Counted from the first letter of the stretch, positions 10,303 to 22,225 are shown. The stretch is DNA of 64,000 nucleotides from Oikopleura dioica (GCA_907165135.1 OU015567.1:13893001-13957000); one strand, 5' to 3'. Notes: a model not told the origin generated them from the letters alone. A program made the numbers and translations.

Positions 10303-13237
10303 TAGGGTGAATTTACAAAAAAATCAACTTTTTCCCTATTGATCCTATCTTGTTGAAACTCGGCATGGTGAAAGATCATACCCGACTTCTTAACAAAATT
10401 TTTTTTTTGAAAAAAATTTTTTCGTTTTTCAACCCTTTTCGGCCCCATAAAGGACTATCTTTTGAGCGCCTCAAGTCTGAGTGCTCTTTTTGGTCGGAAT
10501 CGATGCGCCGTCGACTTCTGATCAAAATTCAAAAAAAAAATTTAGTGAAGCTCTCACCGATGACTCACAATCGGCATTTAAGTGTTACATAACACTGTTA
10601 TGTAACATAGTAACAAAGTGAAAATAAGTCCTCCACTAGAACATTCAATGTTCGTGGGCTGAAATTTTGGGACAATAGGTATTTGGACCCAACTAAAAAA
10701 ATTCTAATTGAAAATTTTTTGGTCTGACCACGTGATCACGTGATACAGGTCATTTTCTGATAAGGAGGTCTCAATTTGTTCGAGACTCTCTCCGTCTCAG
10801 CCCCGTTCCTTGATTTTCTAATTTAAGGGGCTTGACGGCCCTTCGGGCCGTCTCAGCCCCGTTCCTTGATTTTCTAATTTAAGGGGCTTGACGGCCCTTC
10901 GGGCCGTCTCAGCCCCGTTCCTTGATTTTCTAATTTAAGGGGCTTGACGGCCCTTCGGGCCGTCTCAGCCCCGTTCCTTGATTTTCTAATTTAAGGGCTT
11001 GACGGCCCTTCGGGCCGTCTCAGCCCCGTTCCTTGATTTTCTAATTTAAGGGGCTTGACGGCCCTTCGGGCCGTCTCAGCCCCGTTCCTTGATTTTCTAA
11101 TTTAAGGGCTTGACGGCCCTTCGGGCCGTCTCAGCCCCGTTCCTTGATTTTCTAATTTAAGGGCTTGACGGCCCTTCGGGCCGTCTCAGCCCCGTTCCTT
11201 GATTTTCTAATTTAGGGGCTTGACGGCCCTTCGGGCCGTCTCAGCCCCGTTCCTTGATTTTCTAATTTAAGGGGCTTGACGGCCCTTCGGGCCGTCTCAG
11301 CCCCGTTCCTTGATTTTCTAATTTAAGGGGCTTGACGGCCCTTCGGGCCGTCTCAGCCCCGTTCCTTGATTTTCTAATTTAAGGGGCTTGACGGCCCTTC
11401 GGGCCGTCTCAGCCCCGTTCCTTGATTTTCTAATTTAAGGGGCTTGACGGCCCTTCGGGCCGTCTCAGCCCCGTTCCTTGATTTTCTAATTTAAGGGGCT
11501 TGACGGCCCTTCGGGCCGTCTCAGCCCCGTTCCTTGATTTTCTAATTTAAGGGCTTGACGGCCCTTCGGGCCGTCTCAGCCCCGTTCCTTGATTTTCTAA
11601 TTTAAGGGCTTGACGGCCCTTCGGGCCGTCTCAGCCCCGTTCCTTGATTTTCTAATTTAAGGGGCTTGACGGCCCTTCGGGCCGTCTCAGCCCCGTTCCT
11701 TGATTTTCTAATTTAAGGGCTTGACGGCCCTTCGGGCCGTCTCAGCCCCGTTCCTTGATTTTCTAATTTAAGGGCTTGACGGCCCTTCGGGCCGTCTCAG
11801 CCCCGTTCCTTGATTTTCTAATTTAAGGGGCTTGACGGCCCTTCGGGCCGTCTCAGCCCCGTTCCTTGATTTTCTAATTTAAGGGGCTTGACGGCCCTTC
11901 GGGCCGTCTCAGCCCCGTTCCTTGATTTTCTAATTTAAGGGGCTTGACGGCCCTTCGGGCCGTCTCAGCCCCGTTCCTTGATTTTCTAATTTAAGGGCTT
12001 GACGGCCCTTCGGGCCGTCTCAGCCCCGTTCCTTGATTTTCTAATTTAAGGGGCTTGACGGCCCTTCGGGCCGTCTCAGCCCCGTTCCTTGATTTTCTAA
12101 TTTAAGGGCTTGACGGCCCTTCGGGCCGTCTCAGCCCCGTTCCTTGATTTTCTAATTTAAGGGCTTGACGGCCCTTCGGGCCGTCTCAGCCCCGTTCCTT
12201 GATTTTCTAATTTAAGGGCTTGACGGCCCTTCGGGCCGTCTCAGCCCCGTTCCTTGATTTTCTAATTTAAGGGCTTGACGGCCCTTCGGGCCGTCTCAGC
12301 CCCGTTCCTTGATTTTCTAATTTAAGGGGCTTGACGGCCCTTCGGGCCGTCTCAGCCCCGTTCCTTGATTTTCTAATTTAAGGGGCTTGACGGCCCTTCG
12401 GGCCGTCTCAGCCCCGTTCCTTGATTTTCTAATTTAAGGGGCTTGACGGCCCTTCGGGCCGTCTCAGCCCCGTTCCTTGATTTTCTAATTTAAGGGGCTT
12501 GACGGCCCTTCGGGCCGTCTCAGCCCCGTTCCTTGATTTTCTAATTTAAGGGGCTTGACAAAGGCTGGGAAACCTGAGTTGATCACTCTCCGTTTCGTCC
12601 CCAACCCCTCCCACCTCCATTCGATGTAAAAATTTATATTGTTCATGTTTAAAGTCTTGTTAAGGTTTTTTATCGATAATTTATAAAAATATTTCTCTAC
12701 CGAGAATTTACTTCGAATTTAATGAACCCTTAATAAAAATTGAAAAAAAAAATGAAAATTGGGGCTCCGTAGCCAAAAATCCGAAAATTTGTAAAAAAAA
12801 TGGGTTTTATGGAGGCTACACCCTTCAAATTTTTATTTATTATATTTTTCGGGGAAGCTTTGGACCAACCCTTTTAATGTTCAAATTACGATTGTAAGAA
12901 TTATTTGTCTTCCACCAATTTATTTTCTTCCACCGGCTTTAGAAAAGGTCCTCCAGGTCATTCCTGATCGATCTGAATGAGCTTCACTAAATTTTTTTAT
13001 CTCAAAATGATCAGTTTTTTAAGGCGCTTCGAATGAGCCTACTCACGTTCTCGTAACTTGAGGCGCTCAAAAGTTGAGTTTTTCGTCCACTTCGGAGGGC
13101 GCTGGAAGAAAATCACGTGACATATTTAAAAAAAATCTCTTCGATATGAGATTCATATGGATGGGGGAAATTCCATACAAAATTTGAAAGCCGTACGACC
13201 CCTAGATTAAAAGTTGATTTTTTGTAAATTCACCCTA
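10303..13237. mobile_element. hAT-like non-autonomous transposon carrying a satellite array
   Basis: The left end starts TAGGGTGAATTTACAAAAA and the right end is its reverse complement over about 29 bp (one A-run indel). The 8-bp target duplication TATATGAT is at 10295-10302 and 13238-13245. TA-GGG termini with an 8-bp duplication are the hAT signature. The uninterrupted junction of copies 2 and 3 (15347-15354) is a matching empty site. No transposase is encoded; more than half of its 2,935 bp is a tandem repeat array. Confidence 0.85.
10792..12559. repeat. 56-bp tandem satellite, about 32 copies
   Basis: The unit is 56 bp (55-bp variants have one G fewer in the GGGG run). It contains CGTCTCAGCCCCGTTCC, TTGATTTTCTAATTTAAG and the perfect hairpin GACGGCCCTTCGGGCCGTC. 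Units are almost identical along the array, so it is homogenised or recent. It lies wholly inside the hAT-like element. Confidence 0.95.
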
Positions 13238-15346
13238 TATATGATGATATCTTAAGGGTGTCACTAAGAAAAAAGGGTTTGAAGATTGGTGATCGGCTGA
13301 AAAATGGGCAAATTTAGCTAAAAAATTCCGAAAATCGTGATTTTTAAGTCGATTCTGAAAGTCAAAGAGTCGAAATAGAATTTAACGACAATAAAGAAAA
13401 ATGATCCTCAGAACTCAGAGAATCGATTCCCAAAAATCGCCAAACATGACGGGGAGGGGGAGCGGTCCTTAAATATCTTAAGATAAATTCAAAAATATGC
13501 CATTTTTAAGAGGTACTCTCAAGATCAAAGGCGATGGAACCAAGTTACGGCGTTATTTCAAACAGCAAGGACATGGCCCGCTGGATTGAGTTTATTCTCG
13601 GATCTCCGATAACCGCCAATCTAAGACTTGATCAGGACGGAATTCCCTGTACAGGTTGTAGAAAATACTTTTCCATGGGTCAAGGACACAGTTGCAAATT
13701 ATAGAGATTCTTTTAAAGTTACAGAAAACGCTAAGAAAGACATTTGAATAACAGAATTTCTTTTCGAATAAAAATTTGTAGCTTTCAACAAGAGTCGGAA
13801 CCAACAGATACAGAAGTCGTTTATGCTTTAGGAACGCGCACTGGCACTTACAGAGATTATCGCAAGTGGGTTCATTCTGGTGCCTTTGGCGGGTATAACT
13901 CTTATCTATACATGCTGCCTGATATTAAAATTGGTGTATTTACTGCTGTTAACGGTGGTGGAGATACTTATGGAGCTATGAGAAAAGTGATTTACCACGG
14001 GCTTGACACAATGCTTGGACTTAAACCCAGCTTACCAGATATGCAGCAAGTAAATTCAATAGACGAAGAGAACCAGAAGAGTCAGAACAATTCAATTCGA
14101 TTGCAGGCTCATCCGGAACTAAAAGAACCAGTTCTTTACCAACCAAAATCTCTAAAGCCTGAGTTTCAAAATCTTATTGGCTCTTATTATCATCCTCTTC
14201 TTGGAGAAATGATTATTTCAATAAAAATCGACGATCTTGTCAAACGCTTGAAGTATATGAAAGTCTCTACGTTAAGATTGGAAAGCTTGGAACGGGATGG
14301 ATCGAGAACTTAGGTATAGAACTAAGACATTAAGAATTATAAGCATTCAAACAATAGAAAATAATGAAGAAGGGAGATTTTGATTGCAAATAAATAAATT
14401 ATTCAGCATTTTATGACAGTGGCTTGATAAACGAAAAATATATGTATCCCTTATCAATTGATCCGACTGAGAACGAGCAATGTTGTGTTGGAATTCGATG
14501 CAATGTGACTTTGTTTTTAAGTTTTCATCTTTTTAAAAAACATTCAGGAGGTGCAGAAAATCATTCCTGGAGTTTATCCACTAGTGAAAGATAACGACAA
14601 CCCAGCTTTAGATTCGTGGACTGATGTCGACTTCATTTGGAACAGTTCGGGTAGACATCGAGAACTTTTTATAAATTTTCGAGAACTTAAACAATTTTTT
14701 TAAGTTTGGTACGTATCTGACTATAGTCCAGTCTTTTCTTTTGAAAAAAAAACTCTTCTGGCGAATTCACGATTGTATTTCGCCGTGGATCGTGGACCTC
14801 TGAATCTTACTCTTTTACTCGAAATCACGATTATGATTTCAAGTGGACTGACAAATGTAACCTTAATTCTGAATAAAACTTGGTCACCAAGTCTCTTCCA
14901 TTCGAGTAACTTAAAATATTGAGGTCAGGATTTTGCTCCGCAGAAGTCAATTTCATTTATCGCACTAGCGTAACGTTCTATCAAATATTTATAAGCTTCA
15001 CTGTAACAATAAACAATAATTTCATCAAAGATAACATGACTCATGTTACATGAGATACTATCTATTAGGTCTGCCCAATAAGGGAATCTGGCTTTTAAAA
15101 AAAGATCATCCTTTCTTTGCCCGGAGCGAGCAAAACAAGAGTTTTGCGCACTCAGAAAATTAACCGACGAAGCCAATCAGCGCCGCGAGCGTAAATTAGG
15201 GCGCACGCAGAAAAGTTAGGAGAGGAAATTTTGAGGCGCGCGGAAAAGTTAAGCGGCGTAAATTTGGGGGGTTTTGAACAAATCAGGAAGAGTAAATTAC
15301 GGAAAATGTACCGAGGAATGCGCGAAAATTTGGGGGTGGGGTATGT
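13238..15346 (+). repeat. Tandem duplication unit, copy 2
   Basis: Nearly identical to 8185-10302. Differences seen include one A fewer at about 14222-14226 and two A more in the run near 14742. It joins copy 3 directly at TATATGAT (15347-15354) with no insert. Confidence 0.85.
13524..14876 (+). pseudogene. Beta-lactamase-like 3' fragment, copy 2
   Basis: This holds the exons from SYGVISNSKDMARW through the HSG exon (KWVHSGAFGGYN) to the last exon. It lacks the upstream exons that carry the SxxK and YSN motifs. A one-base loss in the A run at about 14225 changes the frame after EMIISIK, and two extra A residues near 14742 shift the frame of the last exon. Without a start exon or catalytic serine it cannot encode an active enzyme by itself. 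Confidence 0.75.
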
Positions 15347-15632
15347 TATATGATGATATCTTAAGGGTGTCACTAAGAAAAAAGGGTTTGAAGATTGGTG
15401 ATCGGCTGAAAAATGGGCAAATTTAGCTAAAAAATTCCGAAAATCGTGATTTTTAAGTCGATTCTGAAAGTCAAAGAGTCGAAATAGAATTTAACGACAA
15501 TAAAGAAAAATGATCCTCAGAACTCAGAGAATCGATTCCCAAAAATCGCCAAACATGACGGGGAGGGGGAGCGGTCCTTAAATATCTTAAGATAAATTCA
15601 AAAATATGCCATTTTTAAGAGGTACTCTCAAG

Positions 15633-17691
15633 ATCAAAGGCGATGGAACCAAGTTACGGCGTTATTTCAAACAGCAAGGACATGGCCCGCTGGATTGAGT
15701 TTATTCTCGGATCTCCGATAACCGCCAATCTAAGACTTGATCAGGACGGAATTCCCTGTACAGGTTGTAGAAAATACTTTTCCATGGGTCAAGGACACAG
15801 TTGCAAATTCTAGAGATTCTTTTAAAGTTACAGAAAACGCTAAGAAAGACATTTGAATAACAGAATTTCTTTTCGAATAAAAATTTGTAGCTTTCAACAA
15901 GAGTCGGAACCAACAGATACAGAAGTCGTTTATGCTTTAGGAACGCGCACTGGCACTTACAGAGATTATCGCAAGTGGGTTCATTCTGGTGCCTTTGGCG
16001 GGTATAACTCTTATCTATACATGCTGCCTGATATTAAAATTGGTATATTTACTGCTGTTAACGGTGGTGGAGATACTTATGGATAGGGTTTTTCACGGAA
16101 CGGCGCGGCCCGCTCTGGGGTCCATCCACGAATATTAAAAGTCGTTTATTGAAGCGAAATTGATAATTCAAAAAATGAAACCGACTAATTCAAGGGAATA
16201 GATTCACAATATCGCATTAGTTTTTCTTTCGAATGCAAGAATTCGCTGTAAGACGCTTTTTCTTACTCAATTTCGATTTTTTAATCTGAGTACATCAAAA
16301 TACACTCTCTATTTTCAAATATGTGGGAAATAAGATGTTAAATTTTCAGCTCTCAAAATTTGGGATTTCGGAAACTTTCGGAAGGTGTTCAAATCGTCAG
16401 ATAAGTAAGTGAAAGTGACTGCGCGCTAGTGCTTTACGCCGCTGCGCGGGACGCCCAAAAAGCATTAGCGCGCGCCATAATCTCAGCGGGTGGTTTCTAT
16501 GACCTAGTATCGGAAATCTGATGCGAATTACACCGGGTGATTTGCACAAACAATTTCCAAGAAGTGTCAAGCTTCGTATTTGAGATGAATTAGACGGATT
16601 TATAACACTCGGAACAACAAAACTGATGAGATCCTTTTTTATCTTCCTTATCATTATTGCACCACCACCAAGTCAGAATTTGATAATAATTTTTACATAT
16701 TTGAAATCAGCGGCTCAAGAAACACTTATTTTGAAATATTCAGGCCGATTGAATGATATACCATTTTCCGTGAAAAACCCTACTTATGGAGCTATGAGAA
16801 AAGTGATTTACCACGGGCTTGACACAATGCTTGGACTTAAACCCAGCTTACCAGATATGCAGCAAGTAAATTCAATAGACCTGGAGAACCAGAAGAGTCA
16901 GAACAATTCAATTCGATTGCAGGCTCATCCGGAATTAAAAGAACCAGTTCTTTACCAGCCAAAATCTCTGAAGCCTGAGTTTCAAAATCTTATTGGCTCT
17001 TATTATCATCCTCTTCTTGGAGAAATGATTATTTCAATAAAAAATCGACGATCTTGTCAAACGCTTGAAGTATATGAAAGTCTCTACGTTAAGATTGGAA
17101 AGCTTGGAACGGGATGGATCGAGAACTTAGGTATATAACTAAGACATTAAGAATTATAAGCATTCAAACAATAGAAAATAATGAAGAAGGGAGATTTTGA
17201 TTGCAAATAAATAAATTATTCAGCATTTTATGACAGTGGCTTGATAAACGAAAAATATATGTATCCCTTATCAATTGATCCGACTGAGAACGAGCAATGT
17301 TGTGTTGGAATTCGATGCAATGTGACTTTGTTTTTAAGTTTTCATCTTTTTAAAAAACATTCAGGAGGTGCAGAAAATCATTCCTGGAGTTTATCCACTA
17401 GTGAAAGATAACGACGACCTGGCTTTAGATTCGTGGACTGATGTCGACTTCATTTGGAACAGTTCAGGTAGACATCGAGAACTTTTTATAAATTTTCGAG
17501 AACTTAAACAATTTTTTTAAGTTTGGTACGTATCTGACTATAGTCCAGTCTTTTCTTTTGAAAAAAACTCTTCTGGCGAATTCACGATTGTATTTCGCCG
17601 TGGATCGTGGACCTCTGAATCTTACTCTTTTACTCGAAATCACGATAATGATTTCAAGTGGACTGACAAATGTAACCTTAATTCTGAATAA
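15633..17691 (+). pseudogene. Beta-lactamase-like 3' fragment, copy 3, split by a transposon
   Basis: The fragment carries the SKDMARW exon, the HSG exon up to GGGDTYG (16083), then an inserted element, then resumes at TYGAMRKVIYHGLD (16783) and continues to the final exon and TAA (17689-17691). Small differences from copy 1 include E to L at SIDLENQ. The final-exon A run has the same length as in copy 1. It has no 5' exons and is presumed non-functional. Confidence 0.75.
16084..16782. mobile_element. Second hAT-like MITE, 699 bp
   Basis: The ends TAGGGTTTTTCACGGAA and TTCCGTGAAAAACCCTA are exact inverted repeats. The target duplication CTTATGGA is at 16076-16083 and 16783-16790. Copies 1 and 2 supply the empty site (GATACTTATGGAGCTATG). 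It has a GC-rich hairpin at about 16421-16476 (GCGCGCTA...TAGCGCGCGC type). Apart from its first bases its TIR differs from that of the 10303-13237 element, so it belongs to another family. Confidence 0.88.
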
Positions 17692-17861
17692 AACTTGGTG
17701 AATGTTTTGTGACTGTTTTACGTGTCATATAAAAGAATGAAAACTGGTTGAGATGCAAGTCAGTAAGCAAATATAATTTTATATTTACATTTTTGGCCTG
17801 GCGCCCTCGTGCTTCAGATAAATTGAGCGGAGTAGCCGAACGAATTTTAAATTGACGAAGC

Positions 17862-18512
17862 ATGAGTGAGCAGGATAAGAGCCAGAAACGAAAACCTTCC
17901 ATCGATGAAGATGAAACAAAAGCAAAAACAACTAAATGTGACCATATGAAATATGGACTTACAGAGGTTGTTTCATTCGAGAAAATGTGAATAAATTTTA
18001 AGGATGAGTATGAACATCTCCAAAATCTTGCCATCATTGGCATCTTCGAGGGAGAGGATAAGTCTGTTTTTAACAATGGGTACCCAAAACCCGACTCAAC
18101 AGACATCAAGATGTTGTTGAAGGCTGTTTACAATGGTCTGGAAGAATTCTCGCTGAAGGTACATATTTGTTAGCATCATTCGCATCAATTTTTTAGCAAC
18201 TTGGCAGCAACTTTGTGGAGTTCACGGAATCAGGGTTGACTTTGACCTTTGATGCGGGAAATAACTTGGGTTCGTACTTATTGCCGAAGTCTACACCATT
18301 TAATTATGTAAATCACTGACAATCAATCTTAAGACGACCCTGATGGGAATGTTCTTTGGGAAAAATATTCGCTTTCTGGTAATCGATTCGATGGCAAACC
18401 GGTGAAATTTGAAGGGTGTCTCCGAATTATGAGCTCACGACGAGGAAGACTTTTCTATGAATGCGAATGGGAGCAGAGCGAAAAAAGATGCTCGAGAAGA
18501 GTTCACAGCTAA
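17862..18512 (+). CDS. Small four-exon gene, unknown function
   Basis: Exons 17862-17966, 18003-18158, 18197-18269 and 18334-18512 join in consistent phases (0, 0, 1) across introns of 36, 38 and 64 nt. The product of about 170 residues starts MSEQDKSQKRKPSIDEDETK, a charged, probably disordered N-terminus. It continues with DEYEHLQNLAIIGIFEGEDK, FVEFTESGLTLTFDAGNN and ends RLFYECEWEQ...CSRRVHS. No signal peptide or membrane segment. No family recognised. Its 5' flank meets duplicated copy 3. Confidence 0.65.
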
Positions 18513-18687
18513 GGAAAGGCTTCCTATTTAGAAATCTATTATGAACTTAATCTACTGATCGCGCCTTCAAAGTTTAAATCACCAGGAGACAGATACTACA
18601 CACGCTTCTGCTGCAAAATCAATGGTCAAAAATAATCATTAAATTCTGCAATATGATTTATTAGATAATAAATGAGTTCAAAAAGAA

Positions 18688-21552
18688 TCAGAGTCTTTTG
18701 AGCATAATTGAGAACGCTTGTGGCAGAAGATACCATTTGCTTTTCTCCATGTTAATTCTTTCATTAACAAGAGGAATGATCTCGCCGTTATCACCTCTGC
18801 ATACGGAATCGTTATTCTCCCTGCAAAAGTCTACGTAGTCATCATAACAAGCATAATATGGTCTGTCAAGCTCAATCTCCATCTTCGGCTCGCCCTTTGA
18901 CATAAGTGTGTTTTGAATGATGTATTTGTCATCGATTATCTCGTCAATGCACATTTGATGGAATAAGACATCGATTCCATCAAAAAACGCACCGGTCACA
19001 GTCAAGGGTCTGGTAAAAATAAAATTTGTGTGAAGACAGACTGAAAAATATAAATAAAATAAAATTGAATTGACAAGGAAAACTTACATTCTTTGTAACA
19101 GAACTCAGACTCAGGGCAGACTCCAATTGACTTGATAATTTTCCAACCATTTTCATTCAAATATGTAGAGAACTTCAGCCTTTTTAGAAGATGCTCGATG
19201 GAATTATACTGAAATTCTTTCTCTTCTTTATTGGGAGTAAAATTCAGTCCCGCTAAACTTCTTGGAAAGACAATCATTGCAAGGCAAGTAACGATTCTTT
19301 CGGTTGAATAATATGTGGTCATGACAGCGTCGTCAATTTTTAAATCATATCTTAATGCGTGCCTGATCAAAGTCGTCACTGAGATCGGCACACAAAGATT
19401 AGAGTCCTTAAAATTCAGAAAAAAAGAATCCTTCGTGTTTGGAATATATCAAGTGCGTAAATAAAATAACATGCATATAAATAAGTTTTTCTGCAAACTC
19501 AAGAGAAGTCTCTTGTGTTTTTAATCCTTGAGTCCGAGTTCAGATTCAACGATTTGATTTCTTCGTTTTTCAAAGAGATTGAGTTTCTAAACACTACCTT
19601 CTGGTCCAGTATGTTACGCGTTAAATTTTTGAAGTCGATGTTTATAAATTTTGTCATGCTTTGTTTGAGACTTGCCATACCAACAGATTTAGTGAGATTT
19701 TCGTCTGCATAATAATCAACGTCTGGTAAATTTTCAAGAGAAATGACGTTCTTCATAGTCGAAATTTCAAAAGGGCTCGGCACATTTTGAGTTAGCCAAG
19801 ACGCATTACATTCCTTTAAATTTATTTTAAGATAATTTATTCTGCCATGATTCTAGTCTTTGTGCCGTCATAAAATGATTTGAACGGGCTGACTGGAATT
19901 TTCCATGCACAGAAGAATACGTACAAATAAACCATAAAAATTACAGTCAATTTTTAAATATTTAAAATCCTCACCTTCAGTTGATTTTTGACTAGTTCTC
20001 GCTCTCTTTCGTCAATAGGATCAAACAACAAGCTCCAAGCTGATTTCCATTCACATAAAATGAACACAAAAATGTTGTCAGCCGCATAGTGACACCTTAA
20101 TGTCTCATCGTAGTCGCCCCTTTTCATTGATATTGATGATATTTGGCTGTATCCACAGAAACCTGGGGATCCGGAGTCTTCAAACAATAAGTCAAAATAC
20201 AAATTTGTTAGTTGTCACTTACATAGGTTTCTGTGATGTCGGTACTTGCTTCCTCGCCGTGCGTAGCCCATTTCACGGTAACTCATTCTCCCAGTGCTTT
20301 CATGAATAACGCCGAAGTCAATAAGCTTGACGCTTTCATCTTTTAATAGAATATTTTCAGGTTTGAAGTCATACTGCTCGATTCCTATATCCCACAGATA
20401 ATTGAAAGCTTCTTGCACTTCAATTGCGATTGTTTTCCTGTTATTCAATGCTAAGTCATCATTTCGCAGTTTAGTTCTAAAGTCAGTCTCTATCGATATC
20501 AGTTAATTTTCGAAAGCTCCTTTATTATGAGATATCTATTGAGACTCCCTTAAATCAGTGTCACATTTTTCCATTAAAGTAATCCACGCTAGACAATCCT
20601 GTTGTAAATCATCTTCTGAGTCGAAAACTTCTATATTTGCGAAGTTTTTTATGAGATTTTTATGGAATGGAATGTCTTTTTCCTTGTCTTCTTTTCTGTT
20701 TATAGCAATTTGATAATCTTAAAAACATACTGAGTCCTTTACTTACGAGTTGTCTACCTTCAGCGAGATTAATGACAAATTTAAGTTCCTCAGATTTTGA
20801 TGATGCAAAGAGAGCTGAATCAAAAGCTTGAACGCGAACTGCAGCTTCAAAATTCCCAAAATTTTGCGTCAAAATTAGTGCTTCGCCACCAATAGACAAT
20901 AATTTTTCTCCAAGAGATGATCCAACATACCACTCACCAGTTTCTTGTTTTAATTCAGAATTCAAAACTACACTAGATCTGAAAAATTCATAAAATTTGA
21001 GACAATAACGAAGAGTTCTGAGTTTTTGAAAAGCGGCGCGAGCTTGATCGGAGAAAATTCCACGCATGAAGCCTGGCGCTAGCCCGCGCGTTTGCTCTGC
21101 TATTTTCGCCGCGATCCCTTTCCGTTCAAAAAGCGCGCGAGCGATCCCTTCAGACTTGGGATCGAGCGTGGGCGGTGGCGCGCGATCCCTTCTCGATCCC
21201 CCGCGATTTGACACCCTGATTCAGACCGCATTAATCTTTTTCCGTTGATTTCTGGAAGTCGGTTTAAGAGACGATTTTGAAAAGGTGTAGTTTTCCATGA
21301 TTCTTCATATTTGTGGAGGTCATGAAATACACTACATATGCCATTTTCAAATTTAAATTCGGTCCAGCTCGCACAAAATCTTCTTGTTTGCGAGTTATAT
21401 GAAGGAATTTCCATTCTTTCAATCGATAAAATGAGTCTATCCAAATCATTTCTACTTGTTTCTCTTTTGAGGTCAAGAACAAACTCTTTTAGCCAGTCTT
21501 GAATGGCTTCAAGGTTGAGCTCAGGAGGATTTTTTGGAACAGGATCCTTCAT
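18688..21552 (-). CDS. Divergent protein kinase-like gene, probable pseudokinase
   Basis: Kinase elements appear in order. A glycine-loop region WYVGSSLGEKLLSIGG is followed by AAVRVQAF (about 20870), where the VAIK lysine appears to be Arg. Next come the hinge CLAWITLMEKCDTDL (about 20550-20590), a catalytic-loop equivalent YDFKPENILL (HRD altered, Asp and Asn kept), IDFGV for DFG (about 20300-20360), and C-lobe pieces (FVFILCEWKSAWSLLF; CAWKIPVSPFKSFYDG). Further exons continue to FDGIDVLFHQMCIDEIIDD and a stop at 18688. The start MKDPVPKNPPELN at 21552 is the likely one; an in-frame ATG lies at 21633. A GC-rich stretch at 21060-21230 lies between two exons. Kinase family not identified. 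Confidence 0.6.
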
Positions 21553-21633
21553 TAGGGAAAAATAGGCAAAATGAACTCTTAATGCAGTTGATGTGAGACG
21601 ATGTATTTGATTTTTTTTATATTTGTAGAGCAT

Positions 21634-22225
21634 TTATATTTGCGGAAGATTCATTTTGCAAAAGCAAGGAGGAGTGTAGACTATTGCGTGCGGTGCGGCT
21701 TTGTTGACAAAATATAAATGTCATTCAGGATTTACGTTATCGATTGGCGCTCAAGAATTGACAATCTCGGTACAGTGGTTTTTGCTTGTGCCTCCCTATC
21801 TCAATGCTTGGAACGCAACGAGGGTTGCCTCAGTACGAAGCATTTGTAAACCCCACTGTACACGATTTAATAGATTTCCCTTGTTTTTTCTGCAGATACG
21901 GGGGCTTATCTAAATCAATGTATGCAGTTCTGAAAATTATGAAAATGATATTTTATTATCTTTAGATCATTTTTTTACAAATAAAATGAGAGACTCGCCC
22001 AGAAAAATATATAAGGCTCGATTAGTTATTTTTGTTTGAAGGAGGTGGTGGTGGTGGCTAAACAGATCTGACTAATCAGCACAACCGCGGCCCTTCTATA
22101 CGTAACTTTTGTTAGGTTTGTTAGCTGGCGGTTTTGTTTTGTTATCATGTTTCCCAGTGCACCAACTTCATCCGTTCAACTTCAATTTTCAGATTTTCGA
22201 GAGAGATTGACATGACTCCTGAAGC
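21634..22225. other. Divergent intergenic region
   Basis: It lies between the kinase-like gene (-) and the protease gene (+). It contains a TATATAAGG-like element at about 22008-22016 that could serve the protease gene, and a GGTGGTGGTGGTGG run. No coding sequence recognised. Confidence 0.35.

Larger units (their letters stand above)
15347..17698 (+). repeat. Tandem duplication unit, copy 3 (interrupted)
   Basis: It matches copies 1 and 2 from TATATGAT through ...AAAACTTGGT, then diverges at about 17699. It therefore lacks the ~470-bp tail of the other copies and runs straight into the flank of the next gene. It is interrupted at 16084-16782 by a transposon. Confidence 0.85.

Noticed and set aside
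10792-12559. CRISPR-like regular repeat with a palindrome
   Set aside because: There are no unique spacers: units are directly tandem, and the locus is eukaryotic inside a transposon.
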